Origin: Odontocerum albicorne
Taxonomy: Eukaryota; Arthropoda; Insecta; Trichoptera; Odontoceridae
Length of the DNA stretch: 64,000 nt
Direction of reading: 5' to 3'
Assembly: GCA_949825065.1 (NCBI GenBank)
Contig: OX463846.1
Coordinates: 13,577,753-13,641,752, forward strand
The notes below the pieces were generated by a model that had not been told where the DNA came from, ran no database searches, and saw only the letters and a program-made list of their open reading frames with translations. A program made the translations under genes and the position numbers. Below, in pieces: positions 20,411-31,944 of the stretch (positions are counted from its first letter, which is position 1; each line of letters opens with the position of its first letter).

Positions 20411-21315
20411 TGAAAACTGATTATTTAAGTATATAAAACAATTTTGCAAAATATTTTCTACCGCAAATACAAAGTTAGAACCTCAATGATTTGGGTAATA
20501 AGACGCCTGTTATTTACTAAGTTTAATAAATTTCTGGTTAGTTGAAAGAGTATACAGCGTAATTATAATACAACACAATATTTAGTGGTGCTCACCTTTA
20601 ATAAATTCGAAAGAAAATATTTAAGATGAAAATATGACTCATAATTAATTTAATATTTTTAATTTTAAAGGATATTAAGTATTTTTAATATTATATAAAG
20701 CTATGCTTTCGATTTGATCGTATATAGTGTTGAATTTGTGGTAGAAATACTATATGATAAATGTTCACACCCTAACTCATTCGCATCGACCGTTCAGAAA
20801 TATTAACATCCATCCAACATTATTTTCGGACACTCCGATTGCAGTCCATGTCCAAAAAATATTGAGCAAGAAAATTTATATAGACATAAAAATAAATGAT
20901 CGCTGCCATAACGGCCGAGTCGAAGGGGATGGCCGTACACATGATAGGAGAGGGGGGAGAATTCAGACATATCGATAAGTGAGAGGAGAGATGCAAAGAT
21001 ATGCCAGAGGAACGATGATGTGTGGGGAGAGTTGTGGACGTGAGCCAGAGGGTTAAAATGAGGTTTACGCATTGCAAAACAATTTTGTATTTATGGATTA
21101 AAATATTTCCACACCATTTTTCATTAGACCTTTTATTTTCATTTCTTCAGCTTTCACACCTATGGTATATATGTTAATATGTATATACGAAAATGTTGTC
21201 ATCTCAAAATATATTTTGTAAAATTATATTTTCCTGTTTGGAAATTTCCGAGATGTATATATTTTTTATAAATACATACTCATGTTTTTTAAGTTCAAAT
21301 TCGAGTATTTAATGA
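20411..21315. other. No recognisable feature
   Basis: A purine-rich stretch at 20920-21060 (GAGAGGAGAGATGC-like) gives overlapping minus-strand frames of 85-89 codons with no family motif. I do not call a gene. Confidence 0.4.
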
Positions 21316-21319
21316 TACA

Positions 21320-21545
21320 TTAAGAAGGCGTGTGACAGGAAGACTAAAGAAAGTATGGTTGGATAATGTGAATGATTTTTTGAAAGAAGGAAACGTGGAA
21401 ATTCAGAGAAATCGTAAAAAGTTATATGGGGTATATTGATGAAAAATATACAAAAGATGTGTGTCGAGATAGTAAAATATGGCGCTCTGTCCTATCTGCC
21501 TATCCTGAGAGGAAAATTAGTGCAAAATTTCAAGAAAAATAGTAA
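21320..21545 (+). mobile_element. Decayed LINE 3' tail fragment
   Basis: Translation shows TGRLKKVWLDNVNDFLKEGN, QRNRKKL, then a stop and DVCRDSKIWRSVLSAYPERK. This is a clear copy of the tail at 15480-15910, with the SAYP ending intact. Confidence 0.7.
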
Positions 21546-21726
21546 TTAGGATGGGAATTGCATAGGAGTTAAAGATGAGGAATACTTGAGATAAATAATG
21601 CTTTTTAAGTGTATTCTTAACTATCGATAAGGGTAAATCACTCTGATTGAGCCAGAAATATGGTTCCTCGCCAAGCCAAGTGAACCACAAAAGAAACTGT
21701 TATTGGTACAAATCATCCTCTTTATA

Positions 21727-21828
21727 CGGTGGAATGCTGAACTCACTAACAATACTATCACGGTGGAATGCTGAACTCACTAACAATACTATCACGGTGG
21801 AATGCTGAACTCACTAACAATACTATCA
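21727..21828. repeat. 34-bp tandem repeat, three identical copies
   Basis: The unit CGGTGGAATGCTGAACTCAC plus TAACAATACTATCA occurs at 21727, 21761 and 21795 without a mismatch. The identity implies a recent slippage or duplication event. Confidence 0.95.
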
Positions 21829-21839
21829 CGGATTAGGTA

Positions 21840-22770
21840 GTTCCAAATATGCTACGAATTTCATAATAATTACTTAAAGAAACTAAGTTTTAAGTATTGG
21901 TTAAACATCTAGGGTTTTCTCATTATGTCCCACCGATATTCGTAGAAATTTTGCAGCTGACCTAGAAAGAACTAATCAAGACCCAAGACATCCCCTTATA
22001 TGGTTACCAGTCAGCAATACCAAGATTGAGATCTAGAAATTGTTCATGAAGAGAACGCGAGAACCGACAATTTCACTGGAATAAGCGCGGTCTTTTAAAT
22101 GGAAAGAAAAAAACATCCGACGGACGATTGGATAGATCTCTCAGAAAAGATGACACCTGGAGACTAACAACATTGACCTACTTGGAGAGAACTGAAAAGA
22201 ATTCATATAGGGGTGACTAGATGCAAGTAGAACAATGATTGGAATTGGATAGTTCGAACATTGAAACTACATGCTCGGGACAAGACCTGATTGATGGAAA
22301 TTATTGGTCGATCTCTATTACCTCCTATTGGAAACACGTGGTATAATTCATAATTGACTCTTGATGGTCCGGACACGGAAATCAATGATCTCGTTATGCA
22401 TAATAGTTTTTTTACTAAATATTTTATATGATACTATTATTAATGAAATAATAATGTTTTTTTTTTGTAAATACATTATGAGGATAATATATGGTCTGGA
22501 TAATACCATGATAAGAAACAATCCGGTTTTATTTATTTCGAAGAAGTATTGTTCTTGATGAATCGCTTTTAAATACTTTAAATACGAGATTAAGTTCTGC
22601 TGCGTAATTATGATTTGTACATCAAAAATTTGTATGTAATTTTTGTTTGCTCCATTTAGGACGAAAATAGAAATTTATCTTAATCTTTTAATTGTTTTTG
22701 AATGATATGAAATACAATTTGGAAATTTATTGTTATAAAATAGTTAAGGATTAATTTAAAATTATGACAA
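21840..22770. other. No recognisable feature
   Basis: Bases 21960-22380 are less AT-rich and could be old transposon coding sequence, but I could not match any family. The rest is plain AT-rich DNA. Confidence 0.35.
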
Positions 22771-22773
22771 TGA

Positions 22774-23012
22774 AGATCCTCGTGATCCAGTTGGTAACAC
22801 GCTAGACATCAGACTAGAGGTTTTCTGGTTCAATTTTCGATGGTACCTGAAAAAAGGAAATCCCCTGTCTGGTAAACGTATTTGTCTGTTAACAATTCTC
22901 CCACATACTAGACTTGTGTTATTACCTCTTCAAATACGGGGTAGTATTGCTAATAAGTTGCGATGACGAACTGTGAGCTATGTGGCTATTCCACTGGTTG
23001 TAAACCCGAAGA
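22774..23012 (+). mobile_element. tRNA-derived SINE family F, copy 1
   Basis: The head carries an A box, TGATCCAGTTGG (22783-22794), and a B box, GGTTCAATTTT (22827-22837), at tRNA-like spacing. The body (ACTAGACTTGTGTTATTACCTC, GGGGTAGTATTGC, TGCGATGACGAACTG, then AACCCGAAG) matches 39668-39955 and, on the other strand, 37366-37570. It is presumably transcribed by Pol III and mobilised in trans. Confidence 0.75.
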
Positions 23013-23523
23013 TTAGATCATTGAAGCCGAAGACGATGTTGTTTCCGGATCACGCTGTTAAAAATGGGAGAATAATAAGTTATAAGGTTAACACGAAAGG
23101 CAAAAAATGAACAATTTTCAACGTTTTGCGATGTAAAAACTTGTTTTGTAAATAATTTCTGTGCTGAATATGTTTCAAACTTCAAGTGTATGTTATATTC
23201 ATAAAAATTATAAATATGGTAAATAAAATCTGTCGCAGCCAACTTACATATATTTCAAACATTGAATTGACTTGTGAATATTCTTCCTAGCTTTTACCTT
23301 GTGTGGGGGTGAGTTTTTTTATTGCTCACTTTTCAAAGATGTAACCTATCTAAATTAAGATGGTTGTATTGTATCTTTTCAAAACTTTTATTGACTTAAA
23401 TGGATGTCTTTTTCAAGATATTTTGATTATATATTTTTTTGTTTTTTAATATATTCTAAAAACCATTTAATCGCTTAAAACTTTTGAAGTAATAATAACA
23501 ATAATAATAGAAGGAATAACACA
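23013..23523. other. No recognisable feature
   Basis: AT-rich spacer. Confidence 0.4.
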
Positions 23524-23588
23524 ATAATTTATGAAGTCTCGTTTAGAGAGCAGACTCTTCTCAAGGATGCTTAAATTTAAGATTCGAA
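23524..23588 (-). repeat. Dispersed repeat family A, copy 3
   Basis: In reverse complement this reads CGAATCTTAAATTTAAGCAT, then CCTTGAGAAGAGTCTGCTCTC and TAAACGAGAC, matching 49062-49115 and 4733-4785. Confidence 0.55.
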
Positions 23589-23916
23589 GCTTAAAATTAA
23601 AAAATAAATATTATATATAAATGTTGAGTGTAAAGATAGAAATGCGGTGGTGTGGTCATTAGATAAGAAACTTTCTGTCATATGTATGTGTAGAAAAACA
23701 TATTTCGTAAGAAGTCGTAGAACACTAACCAATGAAAGACGAACTTTTAGAAACCTTTGGAGATCTTTCGATATGCGATAATAACACATTCGGCTTTACG
23801 TGGAGTATATGTGTCTAGTGTTTACATATAATCATATATTTTGACAAGACTTCCCAAAAGGCCCTGTCTTTCAAAGTTGCTCAAACCACCCATATTTTCA
23901 ACAGATTAAGGTGAAC

Positions 23917-23976
23917 AAAGATAGATTTGATCGAAATATTACTCGAGAGAGTAATATTTCGATCAAATCTATCTTT
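23917..23976. repeat. Perfect 28-bp hairpin
   Basis: The left arm (23917-23944, ending GAAATATTACTC) and right arm (23949-23976, starting GAGTAATATTTC) are fully complementary around a 4-nt loop, GAGA. A perfect stem this long in neutral sequence would decay quickly, so it is recent or maintained. It could be an element terminus pair or a small-RNA precursor; the sequence does not decide. Confidence 0.9.
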
Positions 23977-24466
23977 TTTTCGTTTACAAAAAAATAAAGA
24001 TCATCCATTCGTTAAATATTACTCAACAATAATATGACTGTTGCATTAGCAAAACAATACTTCAAAAATACAAAAAATATACTGTCAGGCTAACAGCAAT
24101 CAAGAAACAGACCAAAAATAAAATGGAATATTGTGACCAGCTTCACGAATAGCCAAAAATCTAGTAAATCACAATTCAATTTAAAAATTCACACAATGAA
24201 GAACGAATCACGTCTGGCAACCACAGTAGCGTCCGAGTGCATTTAACTCATAAATAATTTCAGAGACATGCATATGCCTTATGATCTATCATACAAGCCT
24301 TCTAAAAATCCTTAAAACTTGGTGTGAATCATAATTAACATGGAATGGTGTGCAAGAAAACAACATGAACCAAAATTTTAATCAATATACTCGTATTATA
24401 TATTAATTTTCTTACCTTTTGACTTAAAATTGTAAGAAACCAAATAAAATGTTATTAACAGTGAGT
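23977..24466. other. No recognisable feature
   Basis: AT-rich spacer with one TACTCGTA word (24388). Confidence 0.4.
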
Positions 24467-24732
24467 ATATCGACTGTTGAGAATCATAGTGGCGAAACTC
24501 CAAGAAATATTATTAATTTTCGAGTTAAGTCTTCCAAATGGCACTAAAATGATTTTTTTTATGTGCGTAAGTGGCGAAAGTATATTTTAACTCCTTAACG
24601 CTTCAAGGAGTTGAAATACACTTTCGCCACTTACGCACGTAAAAAATGAGCCATTTTAGTGCCATTTGGAAGTCTTAACTCGAAAAAATTTTTTTTTGTA
24701 GTTTCGCCACTATGATTCTCAACAGGCGATAT
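24467..24732. mobile_element. Foldback element, ~266 bp
   Basis: The whole segment is one imperfect inverted repeat with arms of about 125 bp. It starts ATATCGACTGTTGAGAATCA and ends with the near-exact complement at 24713-24732. Inner blocks GTGGCGAAACT, CTTCCAAATGGCACTAAAAT and GTGCGTAAGTGGCGAAAG all recur inverted. The tip is AACTCCTT/AAGGAGTT near 24590-24612. There is no gene. It is a MITE or foldback transposon of unknown superfamily. Confidence 0.9.
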
Positions 24733-25104
24733 GTCCTCTAAATGTTACATTATTTGTATGCTGTCGACAATACAATATCTATATTATATCAGCCCAATGA
24801 GATGCGACTGCGGTGCCATAGGGGCTTTCCTTCTGCAGATCCTCTTCCGGACAGCTAACGGGGCTCAATGAATAAACCATTAGTTGCGACATTGATTGAA
24901 TAACTGATATTTATGAAAGTTCGTATAAGGAAGTCCAAAGTGATTGTTAAAACAAACTAAGTATGACTCTTCAGAGAAGTGCAGCTTATTTTTCCAGCAG
25001 GAGATAATATAAAGAAGATGAGGATCTGGTAGACTGAACACTTTGTGGCTGAAAACTGAGAGAAAGTTTCGGAAAATTAACAAGACCTTTCATTAAATAT
25101 GATT
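24733..25104. other. No recognisable feature
   Basis: A short frame at 24880-25083 has no motif. Confidence 0.4.
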
Positions 25105-25378
25105 CATGTGATTATTGTCTCGGCTCGCCGTAAGCGTATCCGAGCTGTTGAACTATCCAATTTCTTTCTGGGCATGAGAGTTTAAATATCAAACTTTGTA
25201 GCTTTAACCTTGTCCTTTGGGCCGTTCATTCTTTATCACTACGCTATGTCGTGCGCATAAAAAAACATAAAGACTATTTCAATCTTCAAGTGTAGGAAAC
25301 GCAGGATTGGGGCTTATTTTGTCTCCCATGACAGCGTGAGTGGGGGTGGATTCGAACTGAACTGAATTGAACTGTCAA
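25105..25378 (+). repeat. Dispersed repeat family B, copy 3, internally deleted
   Basis: The 5' part (CGGCTCGCCGT, TGGGCATGAGAGTTTAAAT, TTTAACCTTGTC) matches 46670-46765, and the 3' part (ATCTTCAAGTGTAGG, GGGGCTTATTTTGTC, TTCGAACTGAACTG) matches 8637-8720. The middle portion, present in the other copies, is missing. Confidence 0.65.
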
Positions 25379-25390
25379 CATGGTCGTTAA

Positions 25391-25460
25391 AGCATATACG
25401 GCCTACGGCATATACGGCCCAAACAGAATATACGGCCCAAACAGCATATACGGCCCAAAG
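25391..25460. repeat. ~18-bp tandem repeat
   Basis: GCATATACGGCCCAAACA-type units occur four times with small length and base changes, directly after the family B copy. Confidence 0.85.
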
Positions 25461-25489
25461 ATAAGAATGTAGAATCAGTTTTTTTTCGA

Positions 25490-25680
25490 TCTCCATGGTC
25501 TTGCTGGTAAAACGCCAATCTTGAACCCTGAGGGCTGTAAGTTCGATTCCTGTTGGATCCCAGATTGTTTTAAAAAGCTCCAGTGTGGTTTTCACTTAAG
25601 ATTTGCTTAAAAACACCTCTCTGGTTGGTTGGAATAGTTTGCCGCCCACCAAATTGTACTGTACATAACGAAAGTGTAAG
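25490..25680 (+). mobile_element. tRNA-derived SINE family G, copy 1
   Basis: A tRNA-like head with B box AGTTCGATTCC (25540-25550) is followed by GTTTTCACTTAAGA and a tail CTCTGGTTGGTTGGAATAGT. The tail resembles the 3' end of the family H LINE at 56248-56275. Confidence 0.65.
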
Positions 25681-26149
25681 AAAATTCAAAAGGTGAAAAA
25701 TTGTAAATAAGAAGAAGGAAAAGTTCTGATCTTCAAGTTATCTAAAGTTAGGTCTGAGTGAATGTGATGGAATGCAAGTAGCCTGAACGAGTGGACATGT
25801 ACGTGCTAAATAATTAGTATTAAAATATTCTTTGTAAGAATTGTTATCTAATTATGAGTATTATGTAAGTGTTAACTTTTTCTTAGAAATTAAATATTAA
25901 GATTATTAAAAGTGAAATGACGTGTAGGAAATTAAAATTAAGTTTGCTCATAGTTATAATATACCAATTAGTTTAGTTCTAAATATATACATTTGTATAT
26001 AAGTATAGCCTTTTGGCCAATGTTTATATTATAAATAACTTTAATAAAGCAAACAGAAAAAATGGGATAAATGAACGATTAAAACAATTTTAGTAACCTC
26101 AGCTTCAAAAAGCGATTTTTTGTAATTTGTGTTGCATTGTATTATTTTT
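25681..26149. other. No recognisable feature
   Basis: AT-rich spacer. GTAGCCTGAACGAGTG at 25779-25794 reappears near 56488, so it may belong to an unidentified repeat. Confidence 0.35.
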
Positions 26150-26151
26150 TA

Positions 26152-26350
26152 CTTATATTAAATACAATCTGTTGGCATGAGGCGATCTCTTCAAGCCAGC
26201 CAGAAATAAGTTCAAGAGTCCTTCAGCGAAAATCAGACTGGAACTCAATTTGAAAAAAAAAGCGTAACAAAGGTAAATGAACCCGCAATCCCCGGACTGG
26301 AAGGCAGGTGTCTTATCAACTCTACCACGGAGATCGTCATTGACTATTAT
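26152..26350 (-). mobile_element. tRNA-derived SINE family G, copy 2
   Basis: On the minus strand an A box, TGGTAGAGTTGA (26316-26327), and a B-box-like GGGTTCATTTA (26274-26284) have tRNA spacing. The body ends in GGCTGGCTTGAAGAGATCGCC, then CAACAGATTGTATTTAATATAAG at 26160-26200, the LINE H-type tail. Confidence 0.7.
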
Positions 26351-27425
26351 TGTAGCCATTAAAAAGTTTATATATGATAATCCATCTCTGTATACAAATG
26401 TAGGACAAAATATAATTTTATAATAATTAATTAACCAATTTTATGCTCGCTTATAAAGCGATTATGTTGAAATGCTGTCAAGACGATTTAGTATGGCTAG
26501 TGAAAGCAATCGAGTATGCTATAACAAATGTTGTATGCGCTGTAACTTGTCAATCAATCAATCAATCAACCAGTCCTCAGCTTCATTAGCTCTTGTTGGG
26601 CGATAATTGCGAAATCATTTGCCAAGTCATCAATTTGCACTTGTTTGACGTGTTATTGCGTTGAAGAAAGGGAATTATTCGTGAATGTTACGCGCATGTT
26701 TTGAATGTGGTAGCTTTACTGTCTAAATTTTAAGTAATAAATATTTGATCGATTATAATCAACAGTGGAAATACTTACTTTTGCAAAGACGTAAGTGTGG
26801 TCATGAGCCCGAACGAAATAGGGGTATTTTGATTATATGTTACAACGCATTTCCGCCCTACCCTAGCCTATGTCCATTTCGCATTGTCCACCAATATAAA
26901 CCCAATATAAAGCAGTCCACCGTTTCAAGACCACCAGTAGATAACTAAATCACGGATAGTGCTGAACTATGTATATGATATACTATTTTTTTCATCTATA
27001 TGACAAACCTATGACAACGTTTAATTTATAAATAAGGCTCAGAAAGAGATCAAGAACAACAGCTTATAATAAAAAAAGAACAATATAATTTAAGTTATGT
27101 GCTTTACACATTTGTTGTAAAAAGTACAACCTGGCGAGCGTCACATACCACCCTGCAGTGCAGTCACACTATTCCTGGCAGCATCTGGTGACACAGTCCT
27201 AGTCGCTCTTTTAGCTTTATGCGCTTTTCTTTTTCAGTCGCCTCTCGCAGTTTCAAAATGCTACCCTTAAGGTCTTGGTGCCTTTTCGCTGGACGTGATC
27301 CAGTGTGCTGCAAGCCAGCTCTTGGTATACACACCACTAAACACGAGATTGGAATTAAGATCATAGTCAACAAAATACTGCACGTGATTCACAATCAAAT
27401 CATTTTACGCTTTCATTGTTGCGGT
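26351..27425. other. No recognised gene; one lysine-rich frame
   Basis: The minus-strand frame at 27164-27373 encodes KRHQDLKGSILKLREATEKE, a helix-like charged run, in DNA less AT-rich than its surroundings. It may be a piece of transposon or host coding sequence. I recognise no family and see no splice context that would settle it. Confidence 0.3.
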
Positions 27426-27429
27426 TACA

Positions 27430-27590
27430 TTGTTGTATGACCAACTAGAAATATGTTTAAGATGCCTTACGAGAAAATTAGACCGGAATCATTTATAAAA
27501 AAATGTGGATTCTAACGGGATTCGAACCCGCAACAAGAAGTTGTAAGATAAGCGTCTTACCAATTAGGCCATTGAGGTTGTCTCTTTCTC
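27430..27590 (-). mobile_element. tRNA-derived SINE or tRNA pseudogene
   Basis: On the minus strand an A box, TGGCCTAATTGG (27560-27571), and a near-perfect B box, GGTTCGAATCC (27518-27528), are spaced as in a tRNA. The T-arm GCGGG/CCCGT pairs, but the acceptor stem does not (TAGAATC against CAACCTC) and the D-stem is weak, so it is not a tRNA gene. A downstream body (GATTCCGGTCTAATTTTCTC) suggests a SINE head. Confidence 0.6.
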
Positions 27591-28719
27591 TCCCAACATA
27601 TCTTATTGCATTGTACTCCCCCTTCTCATTGTGATTACTGAAATAAAGTGAATGACGCAGGTTTTGTGACGTAGCATAAGGTAACTAACTATTGATCTTC
27701 CAACGTTAGAATTTTCCATTACATATTTTGTACCGCAGGTAATTGAAACCGCGGAAAACAAAACTACAGATAAGAGTGAAGGGGGCAATGTACTCGTTTT
27801 AATTTTATTCTAGATTAATATTTAAGGTAACCTTTAAATTTAATTCTTAGAAGAACTTGAGTACAAGTTCCACAGTTTTTTATTGCGAATAAAAAAAACT
27901 ATTCAGCATTGAAAGTAAATTTAAAAACCGTTATTGAAAGTTAAATTAGACGGCATTGTTTAGATATAAGATAAATTCTGACGAAATGTGGTATTCAATC
28001 TACTCTAAATAGATTTATAATAACTGTCAAATAATAACTGACGTCAATTTATTATTGAGCGTTCATCGTCTATTTTTTGTGAGCTTTTTCAATTCTATCA
28101 TCAGATTGTCATAAAGTCTGTAGGATATAACACATTTTTCCAAAGTTATTGCACAGTAAAATTGAAAACGATGTTCCCACAAATTTATCACTACGCGAAG
28201 GTAAAAAAAAAACAATGTGTCGCAAAAAATAACTATTGATTTTATATGTATTGAGTAATAAGAAAATTTTTATGAACCAAAATATTGAAAAGACTTATTC
28301 ATACATAATCGTGCAAAATTGGGCCGAAAACAAACAATTTAAATAAACAATTGATTTGAAGAAGAGTAAAGATACGGCAAGTGGAAGAACAGTAAAATCA
28401 TCCGAAGTATATCTGCATATTCATTCTCCAAAATCCATGAAAAATAATCTAGTTTCATGCAACTAAATAAGATAATATGTAAGTGTATTTTATTTTAATT
28501 TTAAATAAATTTATTTAATTTTTCTTTGATCTACCATAAATCAGTGTTTTCAACACAAATTATAAAGATAATATATGATTTTTTTTCTTTATGCAACATA
28601 TTGTGATGGGAGAGGGGAAATATTATTAAAATGAGAGTAGCTTTAGAAATAAAGGTATAGGTATTACTATATTAAATATCATATACAAGTAGCGCGCTAC
28701 ATCAAATGAAGCAAAAATA
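27591..28719. other. No recognisable feature
   Basis: Over 1 kb of AT-rich sequence with no motif. Confidence 0.4.
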
Positions 28720-28991
28720 GAGTCGTTAAGATGCAAAACCCGCTCTGGACGGCTAGTGTAAAAACCCGCTCTGGACGGCTTGTAGAAAGATTCGCCCTGC
28801 ACACAATTTAATAATAAAAAATCATTTTGTGTATATTAAAACTTATTGTGGAATTAATATTATTTATTCCTTCTTAATATATAATGCAGAAAATATAGCA
28901 CGGCATCATTTCATTTACATTTGAAGAAGTTAATAATAATTTACCCAAAATCGAAAAGTTTTCCACAGCGGGTTTTGTATCTTGACGACTC
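28720..28991. mobile_element. 272-bp element with ~30-bp terminal inverted repeats
   Basis: The left end GAGTCGTTAAGATGCAAAAC continues CCGCTCTGGA, and the right end is its complement with four mismatches (28962-28991). Just inside the left end the 20-bp word AAAACCCGCTCTGGACGGCT is repeated in tandem (28735-28780). There is no coding region. The target duplication is not clear and the superfamily is unassigned. Confidence 0.75.
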
Positions 28992-29079
28992 AATCCCTTT
29001 CTGTATCCACTTTGACATTTGGAAGGGATTTTTTCTTATACAGGAATAAAAATAAGATAAATGTGGTAGAGACGCGTGC

Positions 29080-29445
29080 ATTAAGAAAAATGAGTGGCAT
29101 GTCAATGTACGAAAGAAGAAGAAATGAGGAAATCTCAAATTAATGCGTATGGTTGAGGAAGTTTGTAAGATAAAGAAATTATGTAAAGATGGAGGAAAAT
29201 TTACAATGCGAATGAATATATTGTATAAGTCTGCGTGTAGTGTATGCGGTAGAAGGAGACTGAAGAAAACGTGAGTGGATGAAATTGATCAAAATAAAAA
29301 AAGAAAGGAAGCAAGAATCATGAATCATAGAAAACTACTAGATCAATGAATTTGGAGGAAGTGAAAGTATGTATGCTTGAATAGAAGAGTATAGATATAT
29401 GTAATCTCTATTTACCTCATAAGGAACACGATGTGATGGTATATA
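29080..29445 (+). mobile_element. Decayed LINE 3' tail, followed by a mariner
   Basis: Translated blocks GRRRLKKTWVDEIDQ and NHRKLLD, then a run corresponding to the SAYP ending and ACGATGTGATGG, fit the common LINE tail in order. A mariner begins at 29446, immediately after the usual end of this tail. Confidence 0.5.
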
Positions 29446-30721
29446 TTAGGTCCCCACATACGAAACCGGCGTTTTGCCGTACTGGCAACTTTGATCTCAA
29501 ATATCTTCTCTTTGGTTAGGAATTTCAAATTCAAATTTATACAGCTATTTACTCAAGTATTTGTGTTTCGAAAATTATAATTCATTTGTTTTTTCCTCAA
29601 TTGTTTTTTTTCTTTGCGTCACTCAGTTTACAAAATGGAAAACTTGAAATATCGCGTTATTTACGAGTACGAGTTCCACCGTGGCACCAGTGCTGCAGAA
29701 ACGGCTCGAAGGATTAATGATGTGTATGGCGACGGTGCCGCAAAAGAAAACACAGTGCGTTTTTGGTTCCAACGTTTTCGTTCTGGAAATTTCGACCTGC
29801 AGAACAAGCCCCGTGGAGAAAGTTGATAATGAAGAATTGAAGGCTATTGTGGAAGCGGATCCATCGCAAACCACGTCCGAGTTAGCTGCAGGCTGCGGTG
29901 TTAGTGATAAAACTGTTTTAATCCACTTGAAGCAAATTGGGAAGGTGAAAAAGCTTGAAAGGTGGGTACCTCACGAATTGAGTGAAGCAAATCAACAAAC
30001 GCGCGTTGACTGCTGCGTTGCATTACTCAAACCGGCACAATAATGAAGGGATTTTGAATCGAATCATTACCTGTGATGAAAAGTGGATCCTGTATGATAA
30101 TCGGAAGCGCTCATCGCAATGGCTGAACCCTGCCGAACCAGCCAAACCATGCTCCAAGCGAAAATTGACTCCAAAAAAGTTACTTGTGAGCGTTTGGTGG
30201 ACTAGTGCTGATGTCGTTCACTACAGTTTTCTTAAATCTGGCCAGACGATTACGGCAGATGTCTATTGTCAGCAACTGCAAACCATGATGGAAAAGCTAG
30301 CTGCTAAACAACCGAGGCTGGTTAATCGCTCTAGGCCACTGCTGCTTCATGATAACGCTAGACCACACACTGCACAACAGACGGCTACCAAATTAGAAGA
30401 GCTTCAATTGGAATGTCTAAGACATCCACCGTACTCTCCGGACCTTGCCCCAACAGATTACTATTTTTTTCGAAATTTGGATAACTTCTTGCAAGGGAAA
30501 AAATTCAACTCCGATGGGGAAGTCCAAACCGACTTCAAAGATTTTATTGATTCCCGTCCGAATGGTTTTTTTAGTAAAGGGATCGATGAACTACCTATGA
30601 GATGGCAAAAGTGCATAGATAGCAATGGTACATACTTTGATTAAATAAATATATTATATTAAAAAAAATCAACTTTATGTTCCTCCCAAACAAAACGCCA
30701 ATTTCACATGTAAGGACCCAA
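29446..30721 (+). mobile_element. Full-length mariner element 2 (DD34D)
   Basis: It is 1,276 bp. The terminal inverted repeats are TTAGGTCCCCACATACGAAA on the left and TTGGGTCCTTACATGTGAAA (reverse complement) on the right, both followed by a CGGCGTTTTG/TGGCGTTTTG block. TA at 29444-29445 and 30722-30723 flanks it. The ends have diverged more than those of the mariner at 12278, so this copy is older. Confidence 0.93.
29635..30644 (+). pseudogene. mariner transposase with two frameshifts
   Basis: The start is MENLKYRVIYEYEFHRG. The helix-turn-helix region (TSAAETARRIN, then WFQRFRSG) is in frame 1 up to about 29825, where the frame shifts within NKPRG. Frame 2 continues VDNEELKAIVEADPS, then WVPHEL, to about 30026. 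A second shift, consistent with one extra A before CCGGCAC, leads to frame 3 with NRHNNEGILNRIITCDEKW. All three catalytic aspartates remain: TCDEKW, LHDNARPH and LAPTDYYFF, with 34 residues between the last two. The protein ends normally (MRWQKCIDSNGTYFD). The TIRs and protein type differ from the 12.3-kb mariner, so the two are from distinct lineages. Confidence 0.93.
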
Positions 30722-30723
30722 TA

Positions 30724-31940
30724 TGTACGTTGTTATGAAATATATGTGTCAAACTCTCAGAAAAATGAACTAGGCTGGACATTAATGGCACTCTAATGAT
30801 ATAAAGTAACGATGTGTTTTGCCTCTCTGTCGACATGTTTACGGCCCCTTTATTTGAGTAACATTATCAAGTATCAACATGGCCGCGGAAGCCAATCAAT
30901 CAAACGCTTTCATTTCTCACCATATAAAATATATAAAATATAATTTCCCTGTTTATTTTGTTTAGCAATCCGGCCATCAATCAATCAGCTGACAGAGATA
31001 GCGTGTTGCGCAAATAATGACAAGTGCTTTTAATTCTATCCACTGAGCAACTGTCAACGAACTCTTATTTGACAAATGAACAGTATTTTCTAATAATGTT
31101 CGAGGGATGGTAATAATGCTTTTGTTGTCAATTAAAAGACTGCGTGAAAGGTTTCGTGACTCGATAAAAATCGTGTGTCGGTTGAAGATTTGAAATTATT
31201 TTTCGATTGATTTTAATGATTGTGAAATCTTTAACTTCTTCATTCATTAATAATTTTTGGGCAATGAATAAATCTTACAATGGGTGTGTAATGTCAGAGA
31301 AGGATTATTGTTCTATCTTTTTGTATAATACATCTATTTAGTTTAAAAAAATATGAATAAGAGGTTTTTTCTGGAATATGAAGAAGGTAGAGTCAAATGA
31401 TGCTAGATAAAAAACCTGATATTTACCACTTACAATAATCTTTCTCATTCGACTGTTTTCCATGTTGCTCTTTATATTAAATTTACAATTAACAATTTTT
31501 TCATGCCTTGCAGGACTAGCGGTTTTTTTTTTACTTTTATGTACTGTAAATGAAAATAATTTAGCAGTGTGCAGTGTTAGTTAATAAAATATATATTATA
31601 TTTGCAAAATTACTTTGAAATTATGGTTGTTCTAACGAATGATTCATGGCTGTGTAGCTGAACATTAGTATAATAAAGCTAAAAGTGGTCATGGTGCAAC
31701 AGGAAACAAAGTCGACGGTCAACTTTTGACTCTGTTTGCTAATAAATAAAATATCAAATCTTAAAAAATGATCATGGAGTTGTGTTAGTGCGCACATTGA
31801 TATATGAAAGTGAAACCTTAATACTGATCAAACAAAACGTAATTGTTCTTTTGGATGTTATAAGTAGAATCAAAAAGGTAAAATTGGTTTAGCCACGTTG
31901 AAACAATGATTTGCGAAGGACTTACAAAACAAATATATTA
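30724..31940. other. No recognisable feature
   Basis: AT-rich, no motif or repeat match that I can find. Confidence 0.4.
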
Positions 31941-31944
31941 GTCA

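Noticed and set aside
27510..27590. Possible tRNA gene on the minus strand
   Set aside because: A and B boxes and a T-arm are present, but the acceptor stem does not pair and the D-stem is poor. It also has a SINE-like body downstream.
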